A DNA stretch of 64,000 nt. Origin: Acanthaster planci (Eukaryota > Echinodermata > Asteroidea > Valvatida > Acanthasteridae). The translations under genes were made by a program, and so were the position numbers. Position 1 is the stretch's first letter. Every line of letters starts with the position of its first letter. The stretch spans positions 239,152-303,151 of the forward strand of contig NW_019091385.1 of assembly GCF_001949145.1 (NCBI RefSeq). The letters are read 5' to 3'. Positions 33,601 to 45,331 of the stretch are shown in pieces. The notes under the pieces are model-generated. The model was not told where the DNA came from, made no database searches, and saw only the letters and a program-made list of their open reading frames with translations.

Positions 33601-36600
33601 AACAGAACAAGAGCCACAAACAGTGCCAGAGAAGTTGCACTTTATTGACTTTCTAGCATACGGTGAGACTGAGAAGACACTTGGAAGGCTAATTTTGGAA
33701 GACGAATGGAGACTGGAGAGAGAAATGGTACTGTCTAGGTCTGCAAAACGTAGAATTATTTCTGTTGCAGTTTTCTCGAATAACGAAATAGTATCAGTGG
33801 ACATGGAACGCAAATCTGACTTTCCCAAATGGTTGGTAATTTATTCGCTCACTAGAACTCTGAAACCCCCTTTTTTATCCACCAAACTAGTAATTCCACA
33901 TATCCAAGATTTATGCCACATTGCAGTCAACAGGCTAGACCACCTCATTGTCCTAGATGGTCGTGTAGTCAAGACCTTCAGCAGAGAATATCGGCTCCTC
34001 CATCAGTTCCAGCCAGGAACTGATTCAGGCCGCAAACCAACCTGCCTGGCAGTGGATGATGACAATCTGATAGCTGTGGGCTACAAGGCCAAGGGAGAGA
34101 TCAGCCTCCACAACCCAGATGGAACCCTCATCAGGAGACTACCAGCACCAATGATTGATGATCAACTGGCCATGAGCAACAAGAGGCTCATCTACATAAA
34201 CCAAGTGAAGGGGAAATTGATATGTACAGATTATCTCAGTAAAAAAGTATTCAACATAGACATTAACTTGCCAGTGAGTGTATGCTGTGATAGTCAAGGC
34301 ACCATCTTTGTTTCTACGGAATCACCAGCAGATATTCACGTCTTTAGTAGCAATGGTTACCACACTGGATATGTCATTGAAGCAAGCAAGCAATATGCAG
34401 ATAGTATGGCAGTTACACCAAGAGGTGATCTGGTGGTAGGTGGATGGGGACTCTTGCAAATCCATAGTCTCACATGAGCATTAAATTGAAACAATCTTGT
34501 GATTGTCCACAGTCACAGTCTTCAACAACATACTTTTTCCATAAGATGACAATTTTATGATCCTAATGACGAAGAATACATGAAAATGAATGAGTGTTTG
34601 TAATGGAATTATGGAAAAAGAATTGTACATGTGCACTGCCAAATGGTTTTACATTTAAGGAGTCGTTTTGCTTCCACCTGTACTGCACTTGTTTGCCTTC
34701 AAGTGAAATTTTTTACAATGAGTATATTTTCAGATTTGCACTGTGTGAAGTTATCCTGACATTAAATATTTAAAACATGATTAAATCCAGGGTACCAAGC
34801 TTGTACTGGTGAATTTACCAAAGAGAAAAGAAATGGGCTCCATGGACTTCATTCCTGAATAGAAATATTTGATGAGCTTACAAAATTTGTGATGAAGCTT
34901 TCTTTATAAAAGAAAATGAAATGGCTTTTTGAATTATATTTGAATTACTAATTGGTACCCTTTTTCAAGGTAAGTTAAAAATTTAACCCTTAACAAAGAA
35001 AACATGTATGTCATTTCCCAAAGGGAAAAATTATGGTTACTGTTACACATTTGTGTAGCTCTTGAACCGATGAATGAGTGATGTGATAATATCACAGAAA
35101 CAAAAGAGACTGTATTATGAAAAGTCTTTAAATATTTTGGGATAAAAAACAACGCGTTATTTATCTGGGGCCTGAGTCTTTGGCATTCCAGTATGAACTT
35201 GAATGCTCCAACATGTAGTTGTGTTAGAACAATTAGTGTTTGAGATTTAAATGTATGGCAGAACAAAACAGATGTACTTGGTTTCGAGGATAGGGACTGT
35301 TCAATATACTTAACATTTTGTACGGGAGCGACAACTCTACAAATGAGACAGTGTCTTTCAGTTTACTTGACCCAAAAGTAGCTGTACTTGAAGAGATTTT
35401 GTGTGGATTTTAGAGGATTTTTGTTCTTGCATACAGTGTATTTTCAACCAAATGTTCAAATTGTATTGCATTCTTTGATGCAGAATGCAGACTGATTGTC
35501 GAATGGATCTGCGTGAGTGGAGGGTGGACCCATATCAAACTCTGGCTTGGCCACTTGGAATGACTTGTCAATTGAGATATGGACAAAGGATGTATAATAT
35601 TTCCTCAATGGAAAAATCATGGAAGTTCTAAATAGGAAAATGAATGCTTCTGATGGAATTAAAGAAAAACTATAAATATGCTTAGCCAAACTGTTTGGTA
35701 TTTAAGGAGTCACTTAACTTCTACCTGTACTGCACTGGTTGGCTTGTAAGTAGAAATTTTTATGATGACTGAAGTTTCATAATTACCCTGTCTGAGGTTA
35801 TTCCAGACATTGACCACACTGTACTGGCCAATATACTCCAGACAGCCTACAGAAATGTATTTGTGTCCATCAAAGAGACCAATGGAAAAATGATTATGTG
35901 TCTCCAATCTGCTTGTACATATCGTAACAAAAATTAACTGTGCTTAATTTTGTGAGTTTTTGTGCACCATAGATTGATACAAATTGCACTCCATACCATT
36001 TGACTAAGTTTTTAACTTTGGGCTGTACTATTGCTGCTTCAGTTCCAAGAACTGGAACGGTCCAAGTGGGCGTGGTGGAATCAAGTACTTGTTTAATATG
36101 TTACATGTAAATCCACCATTGTTGAAATGATCCTTGCTCTTACACCCTCTGCAGCCTAACGACTGAAGAGCAAAAACGTCAATGGTCCGTCGTTATTAAA
36201 TCAAGATTCTTGGGACTTTATATGTTATATCTGGGGAACATTTTGAGGCTGGGATGTTCCCCTTCATCTTTTTGTTCTGCTGGACTTGGGTCACCCCATT
36301 CCAGCCATTCCTTTTCGCTGTAGATTCATACATTCCTGTGCATGTGGCCAGGGTATTTCTTTCCTTTTACAGGACTGTTTCAGGGGGAGGGCATCACCCG
36401 CATTGGGGCTGGGGTTTGAACTGTAAACTGGCCGACATGTGGAGGAACATATGGGTCGTCTTTCATTGATTCATCTACACCAACGAATCGCCTGGGACAT
36501 TGGTATCCACAGATTACAATGGTAAAACAGTATTCAACACAGAGACTAACATTCCCCGGAGTGTATACTGTGACTGTCGAGGCAAAATCTTTGTTGCAAC

Positions 36601-39600
36601 TTTGCACTCAGGAGATACATGTATTTATGTCTTTTGTATGGATGGAAACCACACTGGCAGAGTCATTTACCAACGTGAGCAGCCTGTAGATAGCATGGCG
36701 GTCACACCAAGAGGCGATCTGGTGGTAGCTAGAATGAGTATCTTAAACATTTATAGTCATAAGTGAGCATTAATTTAAAGTCTCCAAAACTGTAATGTTT
36801 TCCATAAAACGGGCCAATTTAGCCATCATAATGGAATATAATCACGATATCCCTCCAATCTGTTTGTACATAATGCCTGGTGGCCGTAATGAGTTATGTT
36901 AACTAAACAAACTGTAGCAAATAAATCACTGATGACGATCAAAAAACAGGCCAGGCACCAAAACAACCATCATTTTAAGCTGTTCAACTCACAAAAAGAA
37001 GTTTTCATTTGGATGTGATGATGTTAATATTGTACAGAGGCTGTAAAGGGTTTTTTTATGTTTATCACACAGATTACACATGAATCATTGTATTTTGCAA
37101 AATAAATCAGGCCAAACTTTTTAATTCAAGTCATTTATAAAAAGAACTTTGAACTTGGAAATTAAAGAAAAAATAAACTGTACTGAACAGAAAATGTTCT
37201 ACAGATGGAGTAAAAAAAAGCTTAATAGAGTTTTCAGTGAAGTGACTCGGCATAAAGGGTTACAAATAAAGTCCACTGTTTATCATCACAGAAAATGTAA
37301 AACTTCTGGTTTACTATAAAATGGAAACAACTGAATTTAACCCAAAGACAAAAATACCAAGGGCCAAATTAGCAATATGTCGTTGAACATTCTGGAATTA
37401 ACAAAATGTCTTTTGTCATGGCTTTTTTTTTTGGCATTCTAATATGAACTGCACCAACTCCACAGTCAGGTTTAACCTAAAATAATGGAAATTATTGGGT
37501 CGCAAAGATTTAACTGGTTCAATTCATTCAAACCGCTTTTGTTACTTCAGAATTTAAGATCAGTGTATCTTTGTAGAAAAGAAAAAAGGCTTTCTTAATA
37601 GCTTAACTTTGCTGTACATGAAAAGCATTTTAGCCACAGTGTAGAACTATGCTTACATTTTGTAAACATTTATGTCTATGGCAATAGAGCATTTTGCTGC
37701 ATTTCTGTTATGAAATCTCTAGTATTGGGTGGGTCTGAATGTGTGTAGAATAAGCCAGTTCGGTATTCCAACAGCGCATGCCCAGTGCAAGGCTATTTGG
37801 GAACAGGTACACACGCACGATAGCCTGTCCTATGGGTACAGTTTTGTTCCCAAAAGACCTTGGCTTTTTGAAACACTGTACTGGTTCATTGGAACGATTG
37901 AAAAAGGTGACTTTTCATTTTCGTATTCTTTTATTGTTTCAACCATGTACTGACGAGTATTTTCTGATCAAAATATGCAGCCAATGTAATCATATGGATG
38001 TTATAAACTTGTACATGTATACATTGTATCTGACTTTGGATTAAATGGGAAAACCGTTTTAACCCATAAATACAAGCGAACAAGATGTGTTTTGAAGAAA
38101 CTACAGTGCATCTGTTTGAACGTGCAAAATGACGGACCAAATGAGTGGTCCACTTGAATTATTTGTGGGTGCTCTTTGTCAAACAAATCAGGAGAAACAT
38201 GGAGGCCCCTGTCTTCGATTATCTCTTTTAAATTTCTGCCAATAAATTGCATAAAAAATGTAACCTTCCATATTCCATTTCAACAATACTTTGTGAGGAC
38301 AACGGTGGATATTTTAGGGAAAAGCAAGTGCCCAATCTGGATGTGAAATTAAAAAAATCCCTAGGGAGCATAACATTTGCTCAGGAATTTGAATGAAAAT
38401 TTAGTCCTTGAAGAAATCTGACCTCATAAGAAACTGGAAAAAAGACAATCCACTCCTCCTGCTTTAAAAAAGTGAAAAAAATTGGAAGTGGGGACTTAAG
38501 AACAGTACCTGTTTGTTTTCTTGCTTGACCCATCCGTCCTCCCAATGAGGCAATGACCCTGGTCTGTTAGTACATGTCTGTTAAAAACACAACACGTTAA
38601 CAACAAATAAAGTACAATGTCGGTCATACTTATACGGACAGCATTACTGAAAACAAATTGTAATGGTATAAAGTTGTTAAATGATATGCATGTAATATGT
38701 TAATGATAAAAATAAATATTGGAATTGGCAATTTTGCTTTTCAGTTTTTACTATGAAATACCGCAATGTTAACAGTGCCTAGAGCAAAGATCAATACCCT
38801 ACCCAAAGTAAACTCTATCCGTTTGGTAAAGTGTGATTTCGCTTAAAACTTAAACCTACTACAAATAGAGAGACATGGGACCATGGAACCCGGAAGGTAA
38901 TGAATTTCACTGCAAATGTTTTGTGACATCAAATTGACAAATTCCCTCCGCTTTTAAATTCACTTGAAATACAAAAACCTTGTGCGTCAAATCGTACTGC
39001 CAAGGTGAGACATTGTTGAAATACAGGATTTTTTCTTTACAGTGAAGATGGCCAATGTCATGTCGAGGTGTTTACCTTGATGGACTTGCCTCATGTGTGA
39101 TGACATGATGGTTGGATGAAATGAAGCTGACAATCTACAAAGTATTACAAATGAATGACAACCATGAATACGATGAAACAGGATGAAATCATGACATGTA
39201 CACAGAACAAGTTAGAGTGGGTGCCTGCTATTGGCTTTGTGCCTGAACAAAAGAGGGCGCTATAAGCAGTCTAGCAAGGAGGGTGCAGCCATGTCTGTAT
39301 CAGCAGGCTGTGGCTAGAGTTGTGCTGCTAAAGTTGCTAAAAGACGTGTGTTTGGGGGTTCTGTCAAGGCAATACATGGGTGAGGACAGGTCTAGAACCA
39401 AACTTAAGGGGGGGGTTGAGGAGGTCCAAACTTGTTTTGGGGGAGCCAAAGATTTTGGAACTTTTTTGTGTAACCTTTTATGGCTCATTTACATTTGAGG
39501 GGCTTTTTCCACTTGAAGGAACGAAAGAGAAATAGACCGATGAGATTTGCCTTTCTCTCATTTATTTTCTCCCCAAAATGGTGGAGGTTCCCATTGTACC

Positions 39601-42600
39601 CTTACCCCTCAAATCTGCCCTTGACCTGGAGAAGCAAGATATTTACCTGCAATGAGAACAAAGTAAACTGGTATCCAGTCCCCCATTTACATTCTGGACT
39701 GAAAGAGGTGAAACTATTCTACAGGGGAAACCCATTGCTTTGCCAGTTCCCTTCTTCCTTGGTAATATGTGTGCACTTAACATATCCAGGGTACCAGGCA
39801 AACTCAACCAAGTGGCCAAATTGGTTGTTGCTCAAGCTTGCCTGATGTTGCCATCTCTCACTGAGGCGGCTCAGAAGGATTTCTTGTTTGTGTTACGATA
39901 CAAACCTTGCACACAGTCCGTGTACCGAATAATCCATTGCCCGTGTCTACCCCGTAACTCGTCAGGAAGCCAAGACTATTAGCATAGTCCCAAATCCATT
40001 CCTTGATTTTAAGAGGGTATCTTGAAAAGAAAATGTACACTGGAAATAAAGTTACTCACACATTGGTATAGAGCGTTTGCACTTCATGTTTTTCAATGGT
40101 TCCTTGCTGTGTTAAAGAACCGTTACCAAGTACCAGCTGCAAAAGGGTCTATTGACAACACGCACATTGGTGAACTTATTAAACTTAAAAGGTCATGACT
40201 TCAAATGTTACCGTCATATTTATCATAATCATCGTCGTCACTCTTGCCTACCTGTGTAGCAATACCCTTCTTTCTTCGTCACTTCTCCGTAAATACTTGC
40301 CTGTTAGAGACAAAATTTGAAATCCCTGTTAAAGGCTAAATTTCAGAGTTGAATGATTAGGAAATTGATTTAGAATGTTAAGTATCTGGACACAAATCGT
40401 TGGCTGGAGTACAATTCCTTAGTCTGCCTCAGATCAAAGGTGATGAATCACTTGGCTATTGCTGGAATTTACACATGACTTAATGAGAACTGGCTGCGGC
40501 CACTGCCATAGACTCGTGCGTAATTTCCAGCCGTAGCCAAGTGAGTCGGACACAGCCTCAGCAAGGCCTATGCCTTTCTATTGCCACCACAGCTCCCTAG
40601 CTACTGAAACCAACCAAACAAGGGCGGATCCAGAACTAATTTCGGGGGGAGGGGAAAACTTTAGGGGGAGATGAAAAAAGTGGAAATGCTTTTAATGTAA
40701 CCATTTTGGCCTCTGAGGGTTGAGGCCATAGCTTGGGGCTCTATGCATCCTTTACGAAGGGAACAAAACCAAAAAATCACCTTTCTCTCTATGTATACCA
40801 AAAAATTTGGGGAGGTATTTTTTGTGGGTGGGGGGTGGCAATTGTCCACATTGGCCCCCCTCCCGGGATCAACTCTTGAAAACTTAGACACACTAAATGT
40901 ATGTCCATTGTCGTAAACTGGTTACCCTGCAGAAAGGAACACTTCAAGGTTTTTAATGTTGGGGAAAGATTTTCAACTAAAAAGGTTCAGCCTTAAGTCA
41001 AATCTAAGTCCAAAATCCCTTTTTACGAAGGCTCTTTCCCTAAAGCCACATTTTGATTGATTTACCGGCATATAATGGTGTGAGGTTCATGGCCGTGACA
41101 CCCCCCACGGAGTTGAGACGATTGAAGAGAAAGGCCTGATGGGAAGACACTTGGTGAGTTGATCGGTTATTTCTAACACCCTTATCTGTGTACGACAGGA
41201 GAAAACAAAGGTTAGTCAGCCATTAGTGAACCAAACCCTTGAATAGGTCTCGGTAGGTCAGTGTACTGGTTGAAGAGGGTGTTGTGTGACAAATTTTGAA
41301 CTGAATGTGCACAAAAGCTGATGCAGCTTTGGGTGAGAGGAACACATCTAAGCACTGGCACTAGACAACAATAGCCTCTGCTCAGGGTCATGTTATGTAT
41401 GTGCATGTTCACTGAAAACAGCCCAATTGTGGCCTAGCACTTTTTAACAAGATAAGCTTCATTTTGTCATCCATTCAGAATTCCCAAAGTATTGTGGTCT
41501 GGAGATGGAGCCTAATGGGAAGCAGGCTGCCACTTGTTGCTGTTTTCATTTACCTGGCATGTGAGAGTAATACAGATCTCTAATAAGCTGAGCTGTCTTG
41601 GGCAATCCACAGGGTCGATGGAAATGTGGCCTTGACATGGAGTCTAGGTTGATGGACAGTATGGAAAGAGGCTGCCAATCAGCGGAGGATGCAGTCTGGA
41701 CGCGAAGGCAAAAATTGGAAAATTAACAAATTACGAGTGAAATACGTACCCACAAAGAACCAAAATGATAAAAATGCAATTACACTTCCATGTGACACTC
41801 CATTCAGAGGGTTGTTTCAATTAAAATGGCTCTAAGCCATGTACTTACCAGTTTTTCAAATTTTTTCATTTGCTCTCTCTTAGCGGTGACGTTTGGGATG
41901 AACTGTGTCCTGTAGTTATGCTGGTCAACGACACTGAAGAAGAAATATGAAACTGAGTCACTTTAGTTTTCTTCAGAGAAATCAGACACGACAGGATCTG
42001 ATATTGGAACAGTGGAGGCCAGGGTGTGATTCATGTATGAGGGACAAATCAAGGCATGTGACTCAAATACAGATTTGCATGCTAACAGTGTATACTGCAT
42101 CCGATTTTCCGATTTTCATTGGAATGTGCACAACCCTGAAGCATTTCAGCATAAGACAAATTTACTGAAGTGAGGGCTCAAATACACAAACCACAGACAT
42201 ACATGTAGTAAGGCCGCATTGAGAGTGATAACCTGCATGCTAAAATTTCTCCGAAGGTGCACTTGAAAACATTCGATGGAATGTGCACAAAACTACAGAG
42301 CAAAGCAGCTTACCAGTAAACGTCAAGGGACAAAAAATAGCAGAGTGCCAGTCACAAGCGATATGAACCACTGGCACAAGAACAGTTTTTAAAGTTGGGG
42401 GGTCAGTTTTTTTACCATCACCCATTAATAGGTTGATCCATTGAGCCCCACCTCATTTTAGGACATGCAAAAAGTAGGGGGACAGGTCCCTCAGTCAAAA
42501 AGTGGGGGGGGGGGGCTACTGGCTCTCCCACTTCAACCACCAGTGATTATAAACCCTCTCCCATTAAGATCTTGGGTAGTAACCTATTGCGGCTTAACGA

Positions 42601-44980
42601 ATATTTTCTTTTGGCTTAGTGGGCTAAGTCCAAATCATTTGGCTGTGGCTTAACATTACACAGACCTCTCTGGTAGTGGTCATAGCCACATGCCATAGAA
42701 ACCTGTGTAATTTCAAGCCACAGAAAAATAATTCTGGTACGGCTAAAGTTTAGAACAGTGAGTCATATGGGAGTCAGGTACAATATTTGTAACTGAAAGT
42801 GCTTACTCATCTCCAACTCTTTTTGGACACACAACGTCTGCATACTGTGATGGAAAAGGCACTATTGTGGGTCCCTGGTAGGTGTGCCACACTCGATCCG
42901 GTATAAATTGATGGTTTGGAAGTCTGGTCTCGCTCTCTTCTCTCGAGACAAAGTTAATGCGGAATTCTCCCGGGCAAGATACCTGTAGGGTTCTGGATGA
43001 AAATGTGCAATGAACAAAATAAAACAAAGTGTGCAACTTCAACGCAATTAACACCAGACAATTTCTTTAGGAATTTCATACATTGAAAAAATTGCCTGGC
43101 TGAATTTTAACTCAAAGCGGGTGAAAACTGCAGCCACCCCAAAATTGGCACTTTTACCCCTTGACGGCGGGAATTTCTTTCCGAAAGCTGACTCCAAGAA
43201 TTCCAGCCTCGCTTGGCCACGAAGGCCACCTGCCAAACCGCAAATTCTCAGTTTGTGGCCCTGCATGCTCTGCACGCTTTGAATTACACGGTGAAAAGGC
43301 TGATTGTTCGGTGGCATGCGGCTCTACTCACGCTTCCACATTCCCTTTGCGTCTTTTCAAAGTGGGGACTATTGTGAAGCTGGTGATTATGATGCAAATT
43401 AGGTCTTTTCATTTTTGAGCTACACACAAAGGCCAATTACCATATATATACAAGAGCCAGGGTCTGCCTTCTTTCACCATGCTCGCTTGAGCGTGGGCCG
43501 AGAATAATAGCTGAAAAGCAGGCTGAGGATCTCAATTTTTACAGAGATTCTAGCCACGTCCCTGAGCAAAGGAGTCAACCAAATTGTTGGGATCATGTGC
43601 AGGCTAAATGGATTCTGTGGACAGACTAGGTTGGGTTGGGCTGGGTTGGGTTTGGGATGGGTTGGGTTGGGTTTGGGATGGGTTGGTTGGGTTGGGTTTG
43701 GGATGGGTTGGTTGGGTTGGGCTGGGTTGGGGCTGGGGCTGGGCTGGACAGGGCAGGGCTGGGTTGGGTTATTTTATTTTCCCCTTGAAATCTCAGTCTA
43801 GTTTAGTGCTGTTACCTGTTAACTCTGTCATGCTGAACAAATGTTGGATGGAGACTACATTCCCACTCGGTATGTCCACACATATCAGGCGGTTTGACTG
43901 GAGGTAAATAGCACAGGCTATCACTGACTGGATCTATCTGATCAGAGAATAAACTGGGTTCTAACAACTCCAACAAGTCCGCTCGTGATTCTGGGCTCCA
44001 TGGTCGCTGAAGTAGTGACAACTTGGCTTGGATGGACGGGTCATCTGAACAACAGATACAGTCCACAATTACATTTGTTGTGACACGCTCCTGTAACAGG
44101 TGCAGTGCCTCCCGAACTAATAGGATGACTTTCTAAAGGAGCTTCAAGGCTTCAAAGAAACAATACTTCATAACACCTCATCTCATCATATCAAACTGAA
44201 GATAAGAAAAATATTGACTTCAGGCCTAACATGTACATTGTCGGAGGGTGAATTATTATAATAAAAGATGAGAGTTCCATATAACAACATCACTAACTTT
44301 CTCAGAGAGTGGTTGATGAGACATCAAGATGTGCTATGCTAACGATGCCCTAAAACTTTTGAAGTTGGAGTAATTTTAGAATACCCCGCCACTCTAAAAA
44401 ACAACCCCTTGGAATAACTGATAATGTGGGTACAAGGTGGAAATCCCTTGAGAAAAGTGTGACACTTTGACCTATACCTGGCTATGAGGTTGATCATGCG
44501 GGGTGGCTTAATTGAGCTAAAAAGTCAAATTTATCCGGGAAAATATTGAAGATTTTACTTTAAAAAAAATTAGATTTTTTTTAAACCTTTATTCAAGGTT
44601 TTTGCTACTTGCAAAATCACAGCCTATAATAACAGCCAAGAAATCAAGATAAAGGAACCTTGAATGGAAGGATCAATCCTTTCAGTGGCATTTTTAACTG
44701 GCTGTTGTCTGATTCCTCCGGGCTTTCTGTTGATCGGTCTTCGAAACGGCCGTCTGCCGGGCCTGCGGTGGTCTCTTCCCCGTGCATCGTCCCACTGAAC
44801 ACGCCGTGCTTGCTCCGCTTCAATCTCTCCGTGCCGGAGTCTCGCTACGAATACCCAATCATGCCAGTTGGCCACGCTCACGTTGGGGATAAACAACACC
44901 AAGAAAAGTTGCAACAGGAATAGAAAAAGGATGATGAGCAATCCAGAAATTAAGTATTTTCTCCATCGTCTGCGCTTCAT
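27664..44980 (-). CDS. DUF229 (sulfatase-fold) type II membrane protein
   Basis: Metazoan DUF229 family, part of the alkaline phosphatase/sulfatase superfamily; no substrate is established. Exons on the minus strand: 44980-44659, 44090-43816, 42992-42807, 41933-41849, 41695-41554, 41185-41066, 40300-40252, 40136-40060, 40020-39906, 38577-38509, 31758-31622, 30980-30893, 30629-30462, 30015-29900, 29468-29408, 29134-29051, 28489-28286 and 27765-27664, about 800 aa. Seen: signal anchor at residues 9-31; NLDSMSR with PKT (candidate nucleophile region); FGDHGDRYHGNHTDHPG (metal-ligand Asp-His block); LFTQVVARSRTCSGANIPYW with a following C-V-C; cysteine-containing FCICRQ just before the stop. Exons 2-6 and 9-18 join in phase. 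The joins of exons 1-2 and 7-8 do not, so a small exon or another donor (40266 for exon 7) is needed. The largest intron contains a TRIM gene on the other strand. Confidence 0.82.
31622..31758 (-). CDS. DUF229 exon 11, source of an intronic partial duplication
   Basis: Encodes IRPGVLAGLCDGDTFIHEH and onward. The segment ATCACCATCACACAGCCCTG that encodes GLCDGD also occurs at about 31881 in the neighbouring intron, with a weaker third copy near 31951, each followed by similar sequence. The duplicates are not flanked by a usable frame. Confidence 0.7.
31720..31995. repeat. Degenerate tandem repeats overlapping DUF229 exon 11
   Basis: Three diverged units begin ATCACCATCACACAGCCCTG or a shortened form and continue with GGTCAGAGGTCAAACCAT- or GGTCACAGGCCTGACCAT-type sequence, then TTGATNANTGACA. 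The first unit includes the 5' end of an exon. Confidence 0.6.
32591..34477 (+). CDS. TRIM protein: RING, two B-boxes, coiled coil, NHL-like C-terminus
   Basis: Predicted E3 ubiquitin ligase of 628 aa, TRIM56/TRIM2-like in architecture. RING finger with ligands C23, C26, C38, H40, C43, C46, C63 and C66; first B-box from C109 to H146 (CQSCEEKNQAILFCTDC...); second B-box at C171 to H202 (CDKHPDQNLNIYCNTC... HQKH); coiled coil at about 205-330 (KKKKERKK, MEQKLKQEAKEI); a C-terminal region at about 370-628 with repeated strands such as LIAVGYKAKGEISLHNPDG and SVCCDSQGTIFVS, likely a beta-propeller. It is one uninterrupted exon. An alternative ATG lies three codons downstream (32600). It is nested, in opposite orientation, in the intron of the DUF229 gene between 31758 and 38509. 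A paralogue lies at 62738-64000. Family members act in innate immunity or development; its substrate is unknown. Confidence 0.93.
   Translation: MKTMATSATAEVLEQIGERHLKCSICFDRFNEPKLLNCIHSFCLKCLKNLREIQPMGTVKIKCPLCRRYTELERNKVDDLPTNITLSALVEEFAIHEQLLKSQGSEINCQSCEEKNQAILFCTDCTCFLCKDCQKVHERLPGSKSHKIYTMAQLQSGEIAYKSKLREEPKCDKHPDQNLNIYCNTCEQLICTTCSVLKHQKHSCADITEAFDKCKQEIEGLMAKAEKKKKERKKAKEDTAESRKKLDTMFEATNKKISQKADKEVARIREMEQKLKQEAKEIYQDRVKTLETAEDANNAQLKVAQKTLDEVNQLLAQEIKTEILLLKQKFLHSITELTEQEPQTVPEKLHFIDFLAYGETEKTLGRLILEDEWRLEREMVLSRSAKRRIISVAVFSNNEIVSVDMERKSDFPKWLVIYSLTRTLKPPFLSTKLVIPHIQDLCHIAVNRLDHLIVLDGRVVKTFSREYRLLHQFQPGTDSGRKPTCLAVDDDNLIAVGYKAKGEISLHNPDGTLIRRLPAPMIDDQLAMSNKRLIYINQVKGKLICTDYLSKKVFNIDINLPVSVCCDSQGTIFVSTESPADIHVFSSNGYHTGYVIEASKQYADSMAVTPRGDLVVGGWGLLQIHSLT
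34560..34760 (+). repeat. TRIM 3' UTR segment, duplicated downstream
   Basis: Contains ATTTAAGGAGTCGTTTTGCT and CCACCTGTACTGCACTTGTT, matching 35580-35800 with moderate divergence. This shows that the duplication unit extended past the TRIM stop codon. Confidence 0.65.
35580..35930 (+). repeat. Diverged copy of the TRIM 3' UTR
   Basis: TATTTAAGGAGTCACTTAAC and CTACCTGTACTGCACTGGTT parallel the 3' flank of the intact TRIM gene. Further on, CTCCAATCTGCTTGTACATA recurs at about 36850 after the TRIM fragment. No TRIM coding sequence is left directly before this copy. Confidence 0.6.
36470..36766 (+). pseudogene. 5'-truncated TRIM C-terminal fragment
   Basis: The open frame after an in-frame TGA encodes about 98 residues (IYTNESPGTLVSTDYNG ... 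SMAVTPRGDLVVA ... IYSHK) homologous to the last 100 residues of the intact TRIM at 32591-34477. DYNGKTVF is closer to the paralogue at 62738 (DYNGGTVF). There is no RING, B-box or coiled coil, so it cannot encode a full TRIM protein. Its stop is followed by GAGCATTAAT, as after the intact gene. Confidence 0.85.
36780..38500. other. AT-rich intron sequence
   Basis: Rest of the large DUF229 intron after the TRIM fragment. I see no exon, and the open frames have no recognisable motif. Confidence 0.4.
39248..39263 (+). promoter_or_regulatory. CTCF-like motif
   Basis: AAAAGAGGGCGCTATA shares the AGAGGGCGCTA core with the sites at 17374 and 52086, but lacks the upstream CCA. It is in a DUF229 intron. 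Confidence 0.3.
43425..43575 (+). repeat. Dispersed repeat, copy 1
   Basis: CCAATTACCATATATA, ACAAGAGCCAGGGTCTGCCT, GAGAATAATAGCT and GGCTGAGGATCTCAATTTTT recur at 59700-59850. It is in a DUF229 intron. The family is not recognised. Confidence 0.8.
43615..43775 (+). repeat. G-rich minisatellite
   Basis: Irregular units of TTGGGTTTGGGATGGG and GGGTTGGGCTGGG. The many G3 runs are compatible with G-quadruplex formation. It lies in a DUF229 intron, on the strand opposite to the transcript. Confidence 0.8.
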
Positions 44981-45318
44981 GTGTCGAAACAGTGACTAAC
45001 CAGTGATGAGGTCAGTTAACGTCCAGTTCAACCACCGCACGTTCGTTGATGTGACCACACACTTTCAAAGCCACTTTACGATTTATTCAAGCATTCAAAT
45101 GTTACTGTTTTAGCAAAGACAAACGGCACGGAATCCAATCTTGTCGCAAAATATTTCAGCCCATCAGTTTCATGGTCATAGTTTTCAACTACTTTGGAAT
45201 GATCTACAGCTTGAGGTAGAAAAAATGTAGTTTGATCGCCTTTCGTGACGAACCATGGATTAACAGATGGCATGAATCCCGGCAAAACCGAAACTTGTTT
45301 TCGTTTTCCCAGTTCGAC

Positions 45319-45331
45319 TATAGGGGGCGTC
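45319..45331 (+). promoter_or_regulatory. Weak CTCF-like motif upstream of DUF229
   Basis: CTATAGGGGGCGT contains the AGGGGGCG core about 340 bp upstream of the DUF229 start codon. The match is partial. Confidence 0.2.

Noticed and set aside
32910-33828. Minus-strand ORFs within the TRIM gene
   Set aside because: Antisense shadows of a coding exon with clear RING and B-box domains on the + strand.
37729-38252. Short ORFs on both strands in the large DUF229 intron
   Set aside because: No domain, no homology recognised, and no consistent splice sites.
41554-41695. Sulfatase active-site motif (C/S-x-P-x-R) in the DUF229 gene
   Set aside because: The block reads LDSMSRPHFHR without the formylglycine-forming consensus, so I do not call it an arylsulfatase; it fits DUF229.
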